NCBI GenBank assembly: GCA_021234155.1
Contig: JAJEKV010000565.1
Coordinates: 82,581 to 146,580 of the forward strand
Direction of reading: 5' to 3'
From: Isoetes taiwanensis
Taxonomy: Eukaryota > Streptophyta > Lycopodiopsida > Isoetales > Isoetaceae
DNA: 64,000 bases
Shown here: piece by piece, positions 11,401 to 21,300 of the stretch
Position numbering within the stretch: the stretch's first letter is position 1
Layout of the letters: each line of letters opens with the position of its first letter
Program-made: the position numbers and the translations under genes
The notes under the pieces: generated by a model
Seen by the model: the letters and a program-made list of their open reading frames with translations, nothing else
Told to the model about the DNA's origin: nothing
Database searches by the model: none

Positions 11401-11739
11401 CTTGTCCCTCGACATCAGGCATAGCCACAATCTACTGGTAGTCTATAAACCATGTTACGAACCACTCCTTAACCCCTTGTTCTTGCAGGTTAAGCTGATC
11501 CAACCGTTGCCCACCGTCAGATTTCAACCAAATTATTTTACATAACTTCTAGAACATACTATTGTTAGAGAATATTCCAATGATTATTGTCATAACTCGT
11601 CGAATATTCCTGTTTCACAGAATGTTCCAGTAGTTATTATCATAACCATTCGAATATGCCAGATGGCACCAAAATATGCCATTCGACAGGACAACTCTGT
11701 TTTGCCCCTTTTCTTCTCGCAACTCAAATCGAGCCCATG

Positions 11740-11935
11740 TTTCATCCATGTTCTTCAAATCGACAGCTCAAATCGACAAATTTTTTCAAAGTAACGGCTA
11801 AAATCGAGAAATTTCTTCAAATTGCCCCTATTTCACCTCTGTTCTTCGGATAGACAGCCCGTTCTTCGGATAGACAACCCACAAGTTTCCTCAAATCAAC
11901 CATGTCTCACCCCTGTTCTTCGAATCGACCTGCAC
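11740..11935. repeat. Degenerate short tandem blocks
   Basis: Four imperfect repeats of a phrase like catgtttcatccatgttctt followed by crratcgaca recur at about 11735, 11826, 11858 and 11905. The two middle ones contain the exact string gttcttcggatagaca. An earlier pair sharing ttccaatgattattgtcat and ttccagtagttattatcat sits at 11576 and 11627. No coding function is seen. Confidence 0.5.
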
Positions 11936-12423
11936 AAATTCTTTTTTCTTCTTCTTCGCATCATTTGGGCTCAGCTTTTCACTTATTCGCTCGGATTTGA
12001 AGCAGGCGAAGAGGGCATCCTCCTTGTAAATTCTTTTTGTTACAATCGATATCTTGTCTTTTTTATCTATTGGTTAACAGATTTTTGGATTCCTTCTGCT
12101 TCTTTTTTGCAGATTGACGTTGTCTCTTAATCTCTGTTGTTTGATCAGTCAGCAGTTACTTGGCTAGCAAGCCCATAATGTTTTGTGCCTTCTAGCCCCT
12201 GCCGAATGTTTTTGCCATGTTGCATGCCGTAGCAACTAGATCTAAAGGGCTCGTTGCTCTGTTCTTCTTGAAGCCCCTTCTTGAAGAAAACTTTCTGGGA
12301 AAATACCCGATTCTTCAAAATTTATTTGTTGTGCAGCTTCCTCATCTGCATCTCTCTCTTCCATCTGCTCTAGCGCCCAGCTCCGGTGCTTCAACCTGCT
12401 CGAACCAGGGGTTAAGGGAGATA

Positions 12424-12513
12424 AACCTCCTCCTCTCAGGGGTAACGCAAAATAACCCTCTCGGGCTGCCGGCCTCGAGGGTTATTTTGCGTAACCCCTT
12501 CGAGGAGGAGGTT
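12424..12513. repeat. Near-perfect 37-bp inverted repeat (foldback hairpin)
   Basis: The left arm 12424-12460 and right arm 12477-12513 are 37 bases each and complementary at 34 positions (three mismatches: tc/ga and a/t), separated by a 16-base loop rich in G and C. In RNA or single-stranded DNA it would form a very stable stem. The sequence just outside (gggttaagggagat and ggttaacctcctc) adds weaker symmetry. It could be a small foldback/MITE-like element or an inverted duplication. No target duplication is clear. Confidence 0.8.
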
Positions 12514-12539
12514 AACCTCCTCTTATAGTGCTCCCGCTA

Positions 12540-15500
12540 TACTCTCTTCAGTCGTTGTGGCCCTTGTGCCAATAACTAAACCCTAGGGGGAAGACGCTAT
12601 GCATCCATGATATTGACCTTATGTAAATATGCAAGATGTCTCACTATAAGGGATCGGCGTGGGTGAACAACATGGCAGTGTCATTGAACGATGTCCAGTC
12701 GTCCTCTAACATAGCCATACTCAAAAGTCCCTATAAGCTTCCTATGACTCTCTTGGCCAACTACCCAATCCCATATCATGCCTTACCTTCAAACCCATCT
12801 CAATAGCTATAAATCAATCATGAGCTATGGTTTTAATACGTTTCATTATAACCTACATAACTAATGGAAAATCTCAAAACCCAACACTTTCACTTAAGAA
12901 TCAATGTAACATGATGACTGCAACTGCATGTAATCCTTGCCACATTATCGTGAATCATAGGTCCACCTTTAGGAGCCAAAACAACACAGATGGCACAATT
13001 CTTGAGCTTCATGCCCAACTTACCGATTAGCTACCCAGATGCTCATATTCTCCTTTACTTCTATTAAGGAGGATCTACTTAAGAGCCATCTCAGAGGTCA
13101 ATCTTTCAGATTCTTTACCATTTTAGAGTTATCAATCCTTATATTTCATATTAATTTAATTAGATTACAATCATTCAAAGTAATGCATTTTCTTACTGTT
13201 ACAATTCTTGTGACTGTTCTCAGCAATCTGTGGCAGTCTTCCCTGATTCCATCCATATGCAAGGCAACAGAGCTCCATCCAAAGGTTTATTCTTTAATTA
13301 AATCCTCAGGCTAGCAACAAAATACTAAACCAAGAAAATATAGAGACCACTCAACCAAAAAAATATAAACAACAAAAAAAGAAACGTGATCGATTAATTC
13401 CAAAACTTGTAGATGTCCAGCAAAGAAGGTTCAAGACATGCCAATTTTGTAGATTCAAGCTAACTCGGCACTTCTCAAGTAATTTCAGACCTTTTTGACT
13501 TAGAATTAGCCCTTCCAGATATGTTTCCAAATGACTGGTTACCTTCCATGGCCTTATGAATCTCCAACAATTTCATAATTTATCATATGCACATGCAAAA
13601 ATCATGTACAGACTAATCATGGCAGCTCGTAGCACCTCAATTGATCAAAAGCAAAACCCCACCTGAGAATTTCTTCATGTATAGACCTGTGGACCCCTTA
13701 CAATTGCTTATGCCTCAAAAGATCGTCTTCTAGCTCTAAGAATCAAACTGCAAAAAAACATACATAGTGCAGTCAATTCTGACCTAGCATCACAATTTCT
13801 GTCATAACTTTCACATACGAACGTGTTTCGACCTAATTACTCCTTGTCTTCATGGTCTGCAACAATCCTTTCTCCAAAGAGACAAAACCCTGGTCTCATG
13901 CTGCATACATGCCATGCATATGTACATACGTACATAAGTACGTATATACTGGCCCATCAAGTGGCTAGGGCTGTTACAGTAAATTGTTGTTGGATGTAGG
14001 TTTGAAATTCTGGCAAACTATATGGTTTTGAACCCAAATCTATATCCTTTGAGTAGAAGGTTCGACACGGTTGTGGCGGCCTAGAAAACAAGTTAGAGAC
14101 TTACCGAAATTGCAGATCATATTTTGAGATCTTTTGCAAAATGTATAATAGAAAGCCTAGTTTTGTGCAAGGGTATGTTCATTGTTTAGGTTTTTCTGGC
14201 GATGGAATAATGCTTACTTCGATTTATTAATGGTGTTTTAACTCCATATCCACTTTATTACAATTAAAGCATTAGTTATTTTAGTTAAATAGACATTTTT
14301 AATGGTGCTACCTATTCCGTTTATTGTTGCTTTCTTTTAACTATTCTAGATACATGTGGGAGTTTCTATGTATCCTAGCAGATGCAGTTAGATGATCGGA
14401 TTGGAAATCTTGAAATTCGAGTGGTGGGAGACCTCGTATTTCACGTTCTTGAAGGGTTATGTGGATTGCTAGTTGTGATTTTTTTTTGCTTGATTAGAAG
14501 CATGATGACTTAGAGGCTTCTCCAACAATGCACTATATTTTGGATTATCTTTTAGGGCTGGGCTGCAGTCTAGTTGGATTTCATTGGATTCAGAATAATG
14601 GCGAGCTAGGAGACCTTTACCTTTATAATGGAAATGCCTTTCGTCAGGCATAAGGTTAAGGTGATTATCTGTCTATATGTCCTTCTATTTTATCCAGGTT
14701 TTGGTCCAAGTTATTCTACTAATTTGCTAAGGTATTGGAATTCATTATTTGCGCTTAATCCAAATATGGAAATTAAGGGTAATAGGAGCTGCTACAGTTG
14801 AGCGAACAAATGGACTAGTTGTGGAAATTTATGGAGAAGATCCTATAGTACTTAGTTTAACAGAAGAAGGTTGATTTTTCCCTGTAATAAGCTGACCTGA
14901 CGAAGATGTTGACGAATCCATAACGAGTACTCAACCTGTTTTTGTTTATTCTATTTTCTGATAGCAGCTCTACTATTTTCTGATAGCAGTCAGACAAAAA
15001 CTGTCGTTTCTCAAAAAAAAAAGGAGGGGGGGATGGGGAGCTCGGTTGCTGTGTTGAAAATGTAGTGCTACTAGTTCAAAATGCAAAGCTATAGAACTTT
15101 GCCTTGCTAGTGTCTCCTCAAGCTTCAAGTGAAGGTATGGTTCAACCCTTTAGTATTCTCTTTGAGTGATTTATAGATTTGGATATGTTTCTTTAGCTTA
15201 TCACTTTATAATTCATATAGTACATTTACAATGAGAGCTTCTGAATTATGTGTTGCTCTATATTACATGCCTAGTGGATACCTCTGCTATAACAGGAAAC
15301 ACTAGTGGAATCTCCTATCCATTACAAGGAGAAAGACTGTTGTATGATTTTAAAATTGAGCCATTGTGGATTTAGGAACTATAACTGCAGCAAAAGATAT
15401 GCATTTGATATACATGACTGTTACTAGGTTTGAAGCATAATCCAGGTTCATGTCTATGACTAGGATTGAAGCAGAGAATTCAGACTTGCATATTGTGCAT

Positions 15501-16130
15501 TTGCTACATTCAAGCCCTACGATTTCTACCCTATAAAAGTTCGGAAGATACGGGCATGTATTTACTATGTCATATTGAAATATAAAGGCTGCTTCATTAA
15601 AATGTTTCTATGATATTTATGAGAAGGGTCTACCTAAGCATATTCGTGCTATTGGGTCTTGTTCTTTCTCAAACAACATTCATCTTCTTCTGAAGTATTG
15701 TACTGATAATTTTAGAGGAGTATCAACCAAAGCCTGGCCGTTAATAGTCTTCTTTCATAGTTCTTTAAATGCCACCATTTCTCACTAGCACTATAATAGG
15801 CATCAATAGAATGGATGAAATCCAGGCAGTGTTGCCCAACGTGGCAAATCTGTTATGCTGCTCCGATGCTATAAGTATTCAATGTATCTTTTTGCATTGA
15901 TAATGTGTCGTAATGGACTTTGTGTAGATGTTCATTTTGGTATGTAATTGCAAATATGACATGTAATGTGATAGATGGGACCATATTTATGCGTTAGCTA
16001 TGTGATGCAATAAAGCATGATTTCATTAATTGGATAGAATAACGGAATTTTGAGAATTTTAAGCACACCTAATTTGCTCAAGCACCAATACTTTCACCTA
16101 GTATTCGAGCCCAAGGTACATGAGGTCACT
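12540..16130. other. Intergenic stretch, no gene recognised
   Basis: No open frame longer than about 90 codons and no similarity I recognise. It contains one half of a dispersed repeat pair (13985-14200), an alternating tacgtac run near 13924-13948, and an A-run at 15014-15024 after a repeated ttttctgatagcag, which could be the end of an old retroposon. Base composition is AT-rich, as expected for plant intergenic DNA. Confidence 0.5.
13985..14200. repeat. Dispersed repeat copy 1 (partner at 22826-23040)
   Basis: About 200 bp here and at 22826-23040 share a string of matching blocks in the same order and orientation: caaactatatg, aaatctatatcc, agaaggttcgaca, gcagatcat, aaaatgtat and agtagaaagc/aatagaaagc. 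The family is not identified. The two copies have diverged by substitutions and small indels, so they are old. Confidence 0.65.
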
Positions 16131-16236
16131 AACATACACATATCCATACAAATTATGTGTCATACTTGTACGTGTACGTGATACTTGTACAAGCTACAAT
16201 CTACACCAATAATTCACATCAATAATTTTACTTCAC

Positions 16237-16245
16237 TATAAAAAC
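16237..16245 (+). promoter_or_regulatory. TATA box of minigene copy 1
   Basis: The sequence ctataaaaa lies about 40 bases upstream of the ATG at 16280. It is embedded in a block (caataattcacatcaataatttt, 16207-16229; agctccattcgg, 16246-16257) that recurs at the same spacing before minigene copy 2. Shared upstream sequence plus a canonical plant TATA argues for a duplicated promoter. Confidence 0.5.
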
Positions 16246-16279
16246 AGCTCCATTCGGTGGTAGAGGTCATTCATCTTCC

Positions 16280-16520
16280 ATGGCTTCCTTGCCTCCTCGT
16301 CCGGAGCACATCCGATCCTTCAAGTGCTACTTGAGCTTGGCGATATGTGTGAATACATACGAAATGGTGTTAATCTTGATCCATGGCTCAGTCCAAAGCG
16401 GATGGTCAAGAGTGGTTTGAGGAATCTCAGCTTGTCGTGTTGTGGTCCACCTTTATTGGCTTCGATCAGAAAATTTTCCCTTGAAATCACCTTAAAGGTG
16501 TTGATGATGAGTAGGTGATG
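16280..16520 (+). pseudogene. Minigene copy 1 (frameshifted paralogue of 17525-17767)
   Basis: The ATG at 16280 opens a frame that aligns with the intact copy at 17525 (both have HI..(F/I)KC near the start). It shifts frame near 16340, where agcttggcgat lacks one base relative to the other copy. The alternative frame then gives DMCEYIRNGVNLDPWL, matching the D......GILLDPYL region of copy 2, and a later block VVVHLYWL matches VMIHLIWL. As printed it is broken. The product is not recognised. Its own TATA box and 5' leader match copy 2. Confidence 0.5.
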
Positions 16521-16854
16521 ATGATTGTACTAAGGATATAATAATGATATGAGCACCTATGAACTATGTAAGGATGTAGTATGTAATGATTTAAGAATGA
16601 ATATTATGTGATGTATCATACATGAGTATTCTATTCGGTGTGTTCTTGACCTCCACTTTTTAAAAGCGGTCCCTAGTTTCAATTACACCTAAGCAAAAAT
16701 ACTCTTACCTCACATAGATCCAAAATACAAGACATTCACACAAAATATCCATTGGCTTGTTTGTGTACAAAATATGCATTATACTTGTACATGTACAACC
16801 AATGCATTATACTTATAGGTGTACATGACCATGGAATAATTTAAGGGCTAAACT

Positions 16855-17395
16855 TAGCTATTTGGCGATTTTTTAGCACATTTTCAAAAAACATTGGCTA
16901 AAGTAAATGGAAAAAATTGGGAAAAAAATAATAATTTTAGCTTAACTTTTTTGGGGGATATTTGTTTAGCCAAACACTAGAAAGTAAGATGAAATTTTGT
17001 ATTGTTTAGCCAAACTATGGAAACTTTTAGAATGAATTTGGGCTAGTTTAGCTAACATCATTCTAGTTTATATGAAATATATGATTAATAGTTTAGTTTC
17101 TAGCATTATGAATTAATTTGAGTCCTAAACTTTGCTAGTTAACATTATTTTAGAATGTTTTCACAAAGAAAATGACTAAAATAAGTGGAAACGATTGAAA
17201 AAAGGTATAGTAATTTGGCTCAATATTTTCTGTTGGCCACACCATAGAAATTTTTGGGATGATGTTTGGGTTAGTTTAGCTAAACGCTAGAAAGTATGAG
17301 AGGAAACTTGTTCGAGTTTAGCAAAAGTTTTGGGATTAATATCGAGGCAAGTTTAGCTAAAGTCATTGTACAATAAGAAATATGCGATTAGTAAT
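16855..17395. repeat. Degenerate tandem pair of about 260-bp AT-rich units
   Basis: Two consecutive units (about 16855-17110 and 17122-17395) share blocks in order: taaactt(t/a)gcta, a mid ttttcacaaag/ttttcaaaaaa stretch, gtttagc(c/t)aaac(a/g)ctagaaagta, tagtttagctaa and gaaatat(a/g)(t/c)gatta(a/g)ta. The motif ttagctaaa recurs throughout. It lies between the two minigene copies and was probably duplicated along with them. Confidence 0.5.
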
Positions 17396-17481
17396 TTATT
17401 CCGTGTACATGACTCTTATACACCCTCAATAATGGTGCTACAGCCCAACCCAATAATTCACATCAATAATTTTGGGCTCAC

Positions 17482-17490
17482 TATAAAAGT
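17482..17490 (+). promoter_or_regulatory. TATA box of minigene copy 2
   Basis: tataaaagt at 17482-17490 lies about 40 bases before the ATG at 17525, inside a leader (caataattcacatcaataattttgggctcac, then agctccattcgggg) nearly identical to that of copy 1. This conserved arrangement is the main evidence that the small ORF is or was expressed. Confidence 0.5.
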
Positions 17491-17524
17491 AGCTCCATTC
17501 GGGGCTAGAAGTCATTCATCTCCC

Positions 17525-17767
17525 ATGGATTATTCGCCTAGTTCTATGCACCACATCGAGGCGATCAAGTGCTCAATGAGCTACACTGATCTTGTGGGTT
17601 GCAGTGATAGGGGTATTCTTCTTGATCCTTACCTGCAATCCAAAGCCAATGGCGCTGAGATTCGTTGCCCCGGGTTGATTCGTGTTATGATCCACCTCAT
17701 TTGGCTTCCTGAGCGCAATAGCTATGAAATATCAGGGATCACTACAGCAGATGTTGATGAAGACTGA
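17525..17767 (+). CDS. Small unknown protein, 80 aa (minigene copy 2)
   Basis: The start at 17525 is chosen over the upstream in-frame ATG at 17366 because it follows the TATA box and leader shared with the paralogue at 16280. The protein begins MDYSPSSMHHIEAIKC, has a LLDPYLQSK block and a hydrophobic VMIHLIWLP stretch, and ends in an acidic DVDED tail. No signal peptide or membrane segment is evident. I do not recognise the family. Support for coding is the conservation of amino-acid blocks between the two tandem copies despite DNA divergence, but a random open frame within a duplication cannot be excluded. Confidence 0.45.
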   Translation: MDYSPSSMHHIEAIKCSMSYTDLVGCSDRGILLDPYLQSKANGAEIRCPGLIRVMIHLIWLPERNSYEISGITTADVDED

Positions 17768-17899
17768 ATCACCTGTTCAGCAATGAATATTGTAGTGATG
17801 TTCTAGCATATAAGATATAGTAATGCATAAGAGCACTTGTATTAATCTATACAAAGCAGATAGCAATAAAAACTAACTACTTTAATGTACCTTGAAGAC

Positions 17900-18280
17900 T
17901 CAAGTTTCATCTCCATCCTCTGAGGCCTCTTTAGCCAATAGTTCCTGCACCTGGATTCCTACCAATGCGGGGATCAAAACCAATAATGGCTTCGGTTCAA
18001 CTAACCAGGCATAGTCTATCGTTTTGAGAGACTGATAACGTGGTCTATCATTAGGATTCGGCCTCCATTTTTTATGCCAGCAGTCCCGATGCTGTAGAGC
18101 GTATGCGGTACCTTTCCTAGCCACAGGCTCCCACCAAGAAACAAAGACCTCGTTATAATGAGGGGCAGTGGGATCTTGTATAGGATCCTCCTCTGCATAG
18201 GAACATTTGCTAGAAAAGATTTGAAAGTTAGCAAATTGATAGATCTCAGTATATCCTGTAATGAATTTTGCAAGCAACAT
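17900..18280 (-). pseudogene. Transposase-associated WW..DCW..KW module, isolated fragment
   Basis: The 126-codon - strand frame reads through VFVSWWEPVARKGTAYALQ, RDCWHKKWRPNPND and then IDYAWLVEPKP and IPALVGIQVQELL. The same skeleton (V-x-V-x-WW-x-PV, RDCW-x-KRW-x-RNP, an aromatic/W-P block, IP...) recurs in the C-terminal part of the transposase-like gene at 40455-40982. I infer a common protein family. Here it stands alone, without the upstream GHTHEDVD part, so it is probably a remnant of a related DNA transposon. The acidic end EDGDET is followed by a stop at 17900. Confidence 0.5.
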
Positions 18281-18340
18281 AGATCTAGTTCAAGAGAATG
18301 TTAGGAATTATAGGAAAGCTAGTATACTGGCATGGTTATA

Positions 18341-18652
18341 ACATCCAAATGATGTCATGTTCTTAAACGACTGTGAAAATAACCAAACAAAGAAACACTA
18401 ATAGAGTGTACATATTATTCACAACTGTGAACCTATCTATTTGCAGTCAATATATACTTCCCTTAAGTTGCCATCTCAAACATAGGACTATAGTTGTATG
18501 CGCATTCATCTCAAAAAGAATGATGTTATATTCTCGAACATATGATGTTGTTTAGATTTATTGGGATACTAAAATACATCAACCTTAGTCTTAGGATTAT
18601 AACATCCAAATGATGTCATGTTCTTAAATGACTATGAGAATAACCAAACAAT
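18341..18652. repeat. Direct repeat pair of about 53 bp
   Basis: aacatccaaatgatgtcatg, ttcttaaa(c/t)gact and aataaccaaacaa occur at 18341-18393 and again at 18600-18652, spaced about 258 bp. The intervening sequence shows no gene. It contains tgatgtcat, which resembles a bZIP/CRE-type palindrome, but two repeat copies alone do not make a regulatory claim. Confidence 0.65.
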
Positions 18653-18689
18653 AGTTGCAAAAGCGTAAATAGCATCAAATACACATAGT

Positions 18690-18850
18690 TCCACCTCGAA
18701 GGGTGGCCCACCATAACATAGCATCTGTAGCAACAACATCAGTAACATCAATATAGGGGAGATCCTACCCATGGCTCAGACTCGAAGGATCGACTGATGG
18801 CCCTTCGAAAAATTTACATGAAGAAAAATTTTGGGCCCTTCGGGCTCTAA
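18690..18850. repeat. Fragment of the gypsy LTR family
   Basis: The stretch cgaagggtggcccaccataa, then catctg...aacaacatcagta.catcaatatagg, then taccca.ggctcagact and gatcgactgatgg matches, block by block, positions 34412-34525 (LTR A) and 37216-37330 (LTR B). It is a solo fragment in the same orientation as those LTRs, showing an older insertion of the same gypsy family. Confidence 0.65.
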
Positions 18851-19383
18851 CAAAAGCAAACATAGATAAGTAAAATAGGAAACATTTGTAATGACATTGT
18901 AGACATTTTTAAAACATATAATTATTTAGGAATTAAAAATAGCAAATGAAATTTAAGGATTTTAAAAGTTTGCTAGGGATATATATGGTGTAACTAGAAA
19001 GCACAAATAAGGTGGAGACAAATAATGGTTAAGGAGCAGCTCGAAATGCATTAAGGCTGCCAATTTTTGCTGTGTTCTTGGAGTTCTATTGCAGGCCACA
19101 ATCAGCAGTTCCCTTGACTCTCTTTCTTTGAGACCAGGCAGGGGCGGGGCTTCTCCCTGTTTGATTTGCCAGCTTGACATCCTTTTCTCGTTAAAAACTA
19201 TTATAATATTATTATATTTGCTGCGTCCCTATACCCTACTAATGCCAGATTACTACAATGGATCAGAAAATTGGATCCCCCTGGACATGCTAGGTCTATC
19301 TGAAGATTGTATCTGATTTATTTCTAAAGTTCTACTTGTAATTGGTCTACCCTTGTCTTCCTAAATGAAAAATAAAAAGTAAG

Positions 19384-19907
19384 TGTTGTTAAAAAACTCG
19401 TTTTTTATTTTTAAAGTACCTCTATAAAAATCCTCACGTTTTTTAAAGGATTCTTATGATTTGGTATGGCCAAACAAAAAAAAAAAATTTTGCACATTCT
19501 TTGCACTGCTTTATTGGACATATTTGCTACTATTAAAATGCACATTTTTGCTACAAGTTACAAAATGTAGCATGCCAACAAGTAAATCAGAAACTTGTCT
19601 ACTATTAGAAACTATTAAGTTCAAGTACTATTAGAAACTATTATGCAACCTTTAAGAAAGTTCAGAAAAACATTATTATTATAAAGGTTAAGAAATATGA
19701 GAATTTTATATACAAGGATAAATAAGTTTATATTTGGATTAAAAAAAAAAAACATAGTCTAAGGATTTTTTAAAGATTTTTAAAGATTTTTAACGTATGT
19801 TATATGAAATATTTTTTTAAAGATTTTTTCCAAAAATTTTAAAAATCTTCAGAAAAAATCTTAAAAAACGTTTTTTAAAAGTACAAATTTTGACGTACTT
19901 AACAACA
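19384..19907. mobile_element. Candidate MITE with TGTTGTTAA termini
   Basis: TGTTGTTAA at 19384 and its reverse complement ttaacaaca at 19899-19907 bound 524 bp of very AT-rich, non-coding DNA with internal runs such as tttttaaagattttt. Flanks share aaagta (19378-19383 region and 19911-19916), a possible short imperfect target duplication. Immediately right of it lies a retroposon 3' tail (ctctgtggacaataaa, 19924-19939), so it may have inserted in such an element. Low-complexity sequence could produce the symmetry by chance. Confidence 0.3.
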
Positions 19908-20519
19908 TTGAAAGTACTTTGTCTCTGTGGACAATAAAGATCGATTCTATTCTATAAAATGCTAAAGATTAGCTTATGACTTACAAATGCTTGCGAGGTA
20001 TGATATTTAAATGAAGGTATGAGTCCGCTTGTTGATAGATGCAAACTCATCAAGGTTATTAGTTTAATATTACTTGAACTTGAAGATAAGAGTTCATTTT
20101 TTTGCAGCATATCCAGACCTTGATGCTTACATATAGAGGACTTGACCCACTACAAAACTCAAAATTTGTCTAATGTGTGTGAATGGCGTATTGCTTCTAA
20201 AGCAATCCAGTGCACTTAAATGAAGCATTTAAGCCACTCAAGATTGCCCATGACTAAATGTACATGTTGCACATGAATATAGGAATAGTATTTGTCTTTG
20301 CGGGGATATTTTAGTTCAAGATGGAATTGAAAATGTGTCGATATTAAGTTTCATCTGTTTGTGCTGGGCAAAAATTCTTTGCACTTTATGTTAGCACTTT
20401 GTTGGTGAGCAACCAATGTTATTTGTAAACAGTTGCTTGTAATGGTGTTTACTATACCTTAGCTGGTGATGGTGACGTTGCAAGAAATAAAATGAGCTAG
20501 CTTAGATCAACAATGACCA

Positions 20520-21300
20520 TGATGATATCATGACCCAATGTACTTTTCAAGGTCAATCTGGATCAGATGGAGGTTGAAGAAGACCACGAGAAAGATGTCT
20601 TAGAGCCTTCGCTCAATAGCAAATATCATAGGATCGAATAAAGACTTTGACAAAGCAGTGGAGCCCAGACCACCAATAGTCTTGGATACTCCAAAATATC
20701 TGACAAAGTCTTGGCTAATATGGAGTGTATGGAAGCGAAGGCGAAGAAAGGTCTTTTATGATAAGCGTATTTCTTCTCAGGTGGTGCTTCAAGAAATTCG
20801 TAAGAAGTTGTATAATTGCTTTCAGATCTCCAATTGGCCTGATCGTATTAAAATTCCAATATGGAGTGATCATCTAAAAGTGATTGATGCTTCAGGGACA
20901 TTCCTTACTTATGGAAGTACTTTGTAATATTTTGAGTGTATAATATGAAGTAAAACACGTTCTTCAAAAAAAAAAATATCTGACTATAGGCAAATGATGG
21001 CAAGCCTAAAAGGACCACCAAGGCTAGAAGCACCATTAGAAACATAGAAAAGTCCATTGTGGAACAGAAGTCCATCTCGACTCAAAATGATCATAGTCCA
21101 ACCGCATTTACCGAGAAGATGATGCTAAGCCAAGATGTGAAAATACATCTTGAGCCAATGTATCAGACGGGAGACATGCAATAACAAACTCCAAAAGATG
21201 TAACTTGAGGCCTTCCAAACAAAGTGATGGTCATAAGCTGGAACCGATTGGGTCCTAGAGTAACTTGCAATTGTTGATCAAATGTAGAATCATCCAACTT
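20520..21300 (+). pseudogene. Old L1-type LINE remnant (start of ORF2)
   Basis: At 21228 the reading MVISWNRLGPRVT resembles the opening of plant L1 ORF2 endonucleases (usual form: ISWNCRGLG, then P/R-T-V). The preceding charged, Lys/Glu/Pro-rich text (20560-21190) would fit the end of ORF1, but it is full of stops. A later LINE (20705-20972) inserted into it. The call rests on one short motif, so confidence is limited. Confidence 0.35.
20693..20984 (+). mobile_element. 5'-truncated L1-type LINE with poly(A) and 12-bp target duplication
   Basis: aaaatatctgac occurs at 20693-20704 and again at 20973-20984. Between them lie about 268 bp ending in an A-run (20966-20975). The open frame in this insert reads WLIWSVWKRRRRKVFYDKR, the W-x-x-W-K-x-R-x-x-x-F block near the C-terminus of plant L1 reverse transcriptase proteins, and stops at 20927. 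Extreme 5' truncation, poly(A) and a long TSD are the signature of target-primed reverse transcription. The stretch is still an open frame, so the insertion may be fairly recent. Confidence 0.75.

Noticed and set aside
14469-14651. 60-codon - strand frame in intergenic DNA
   Set aside because: Short, isolated, no motif, no promoter or splice context; consistent with chance.
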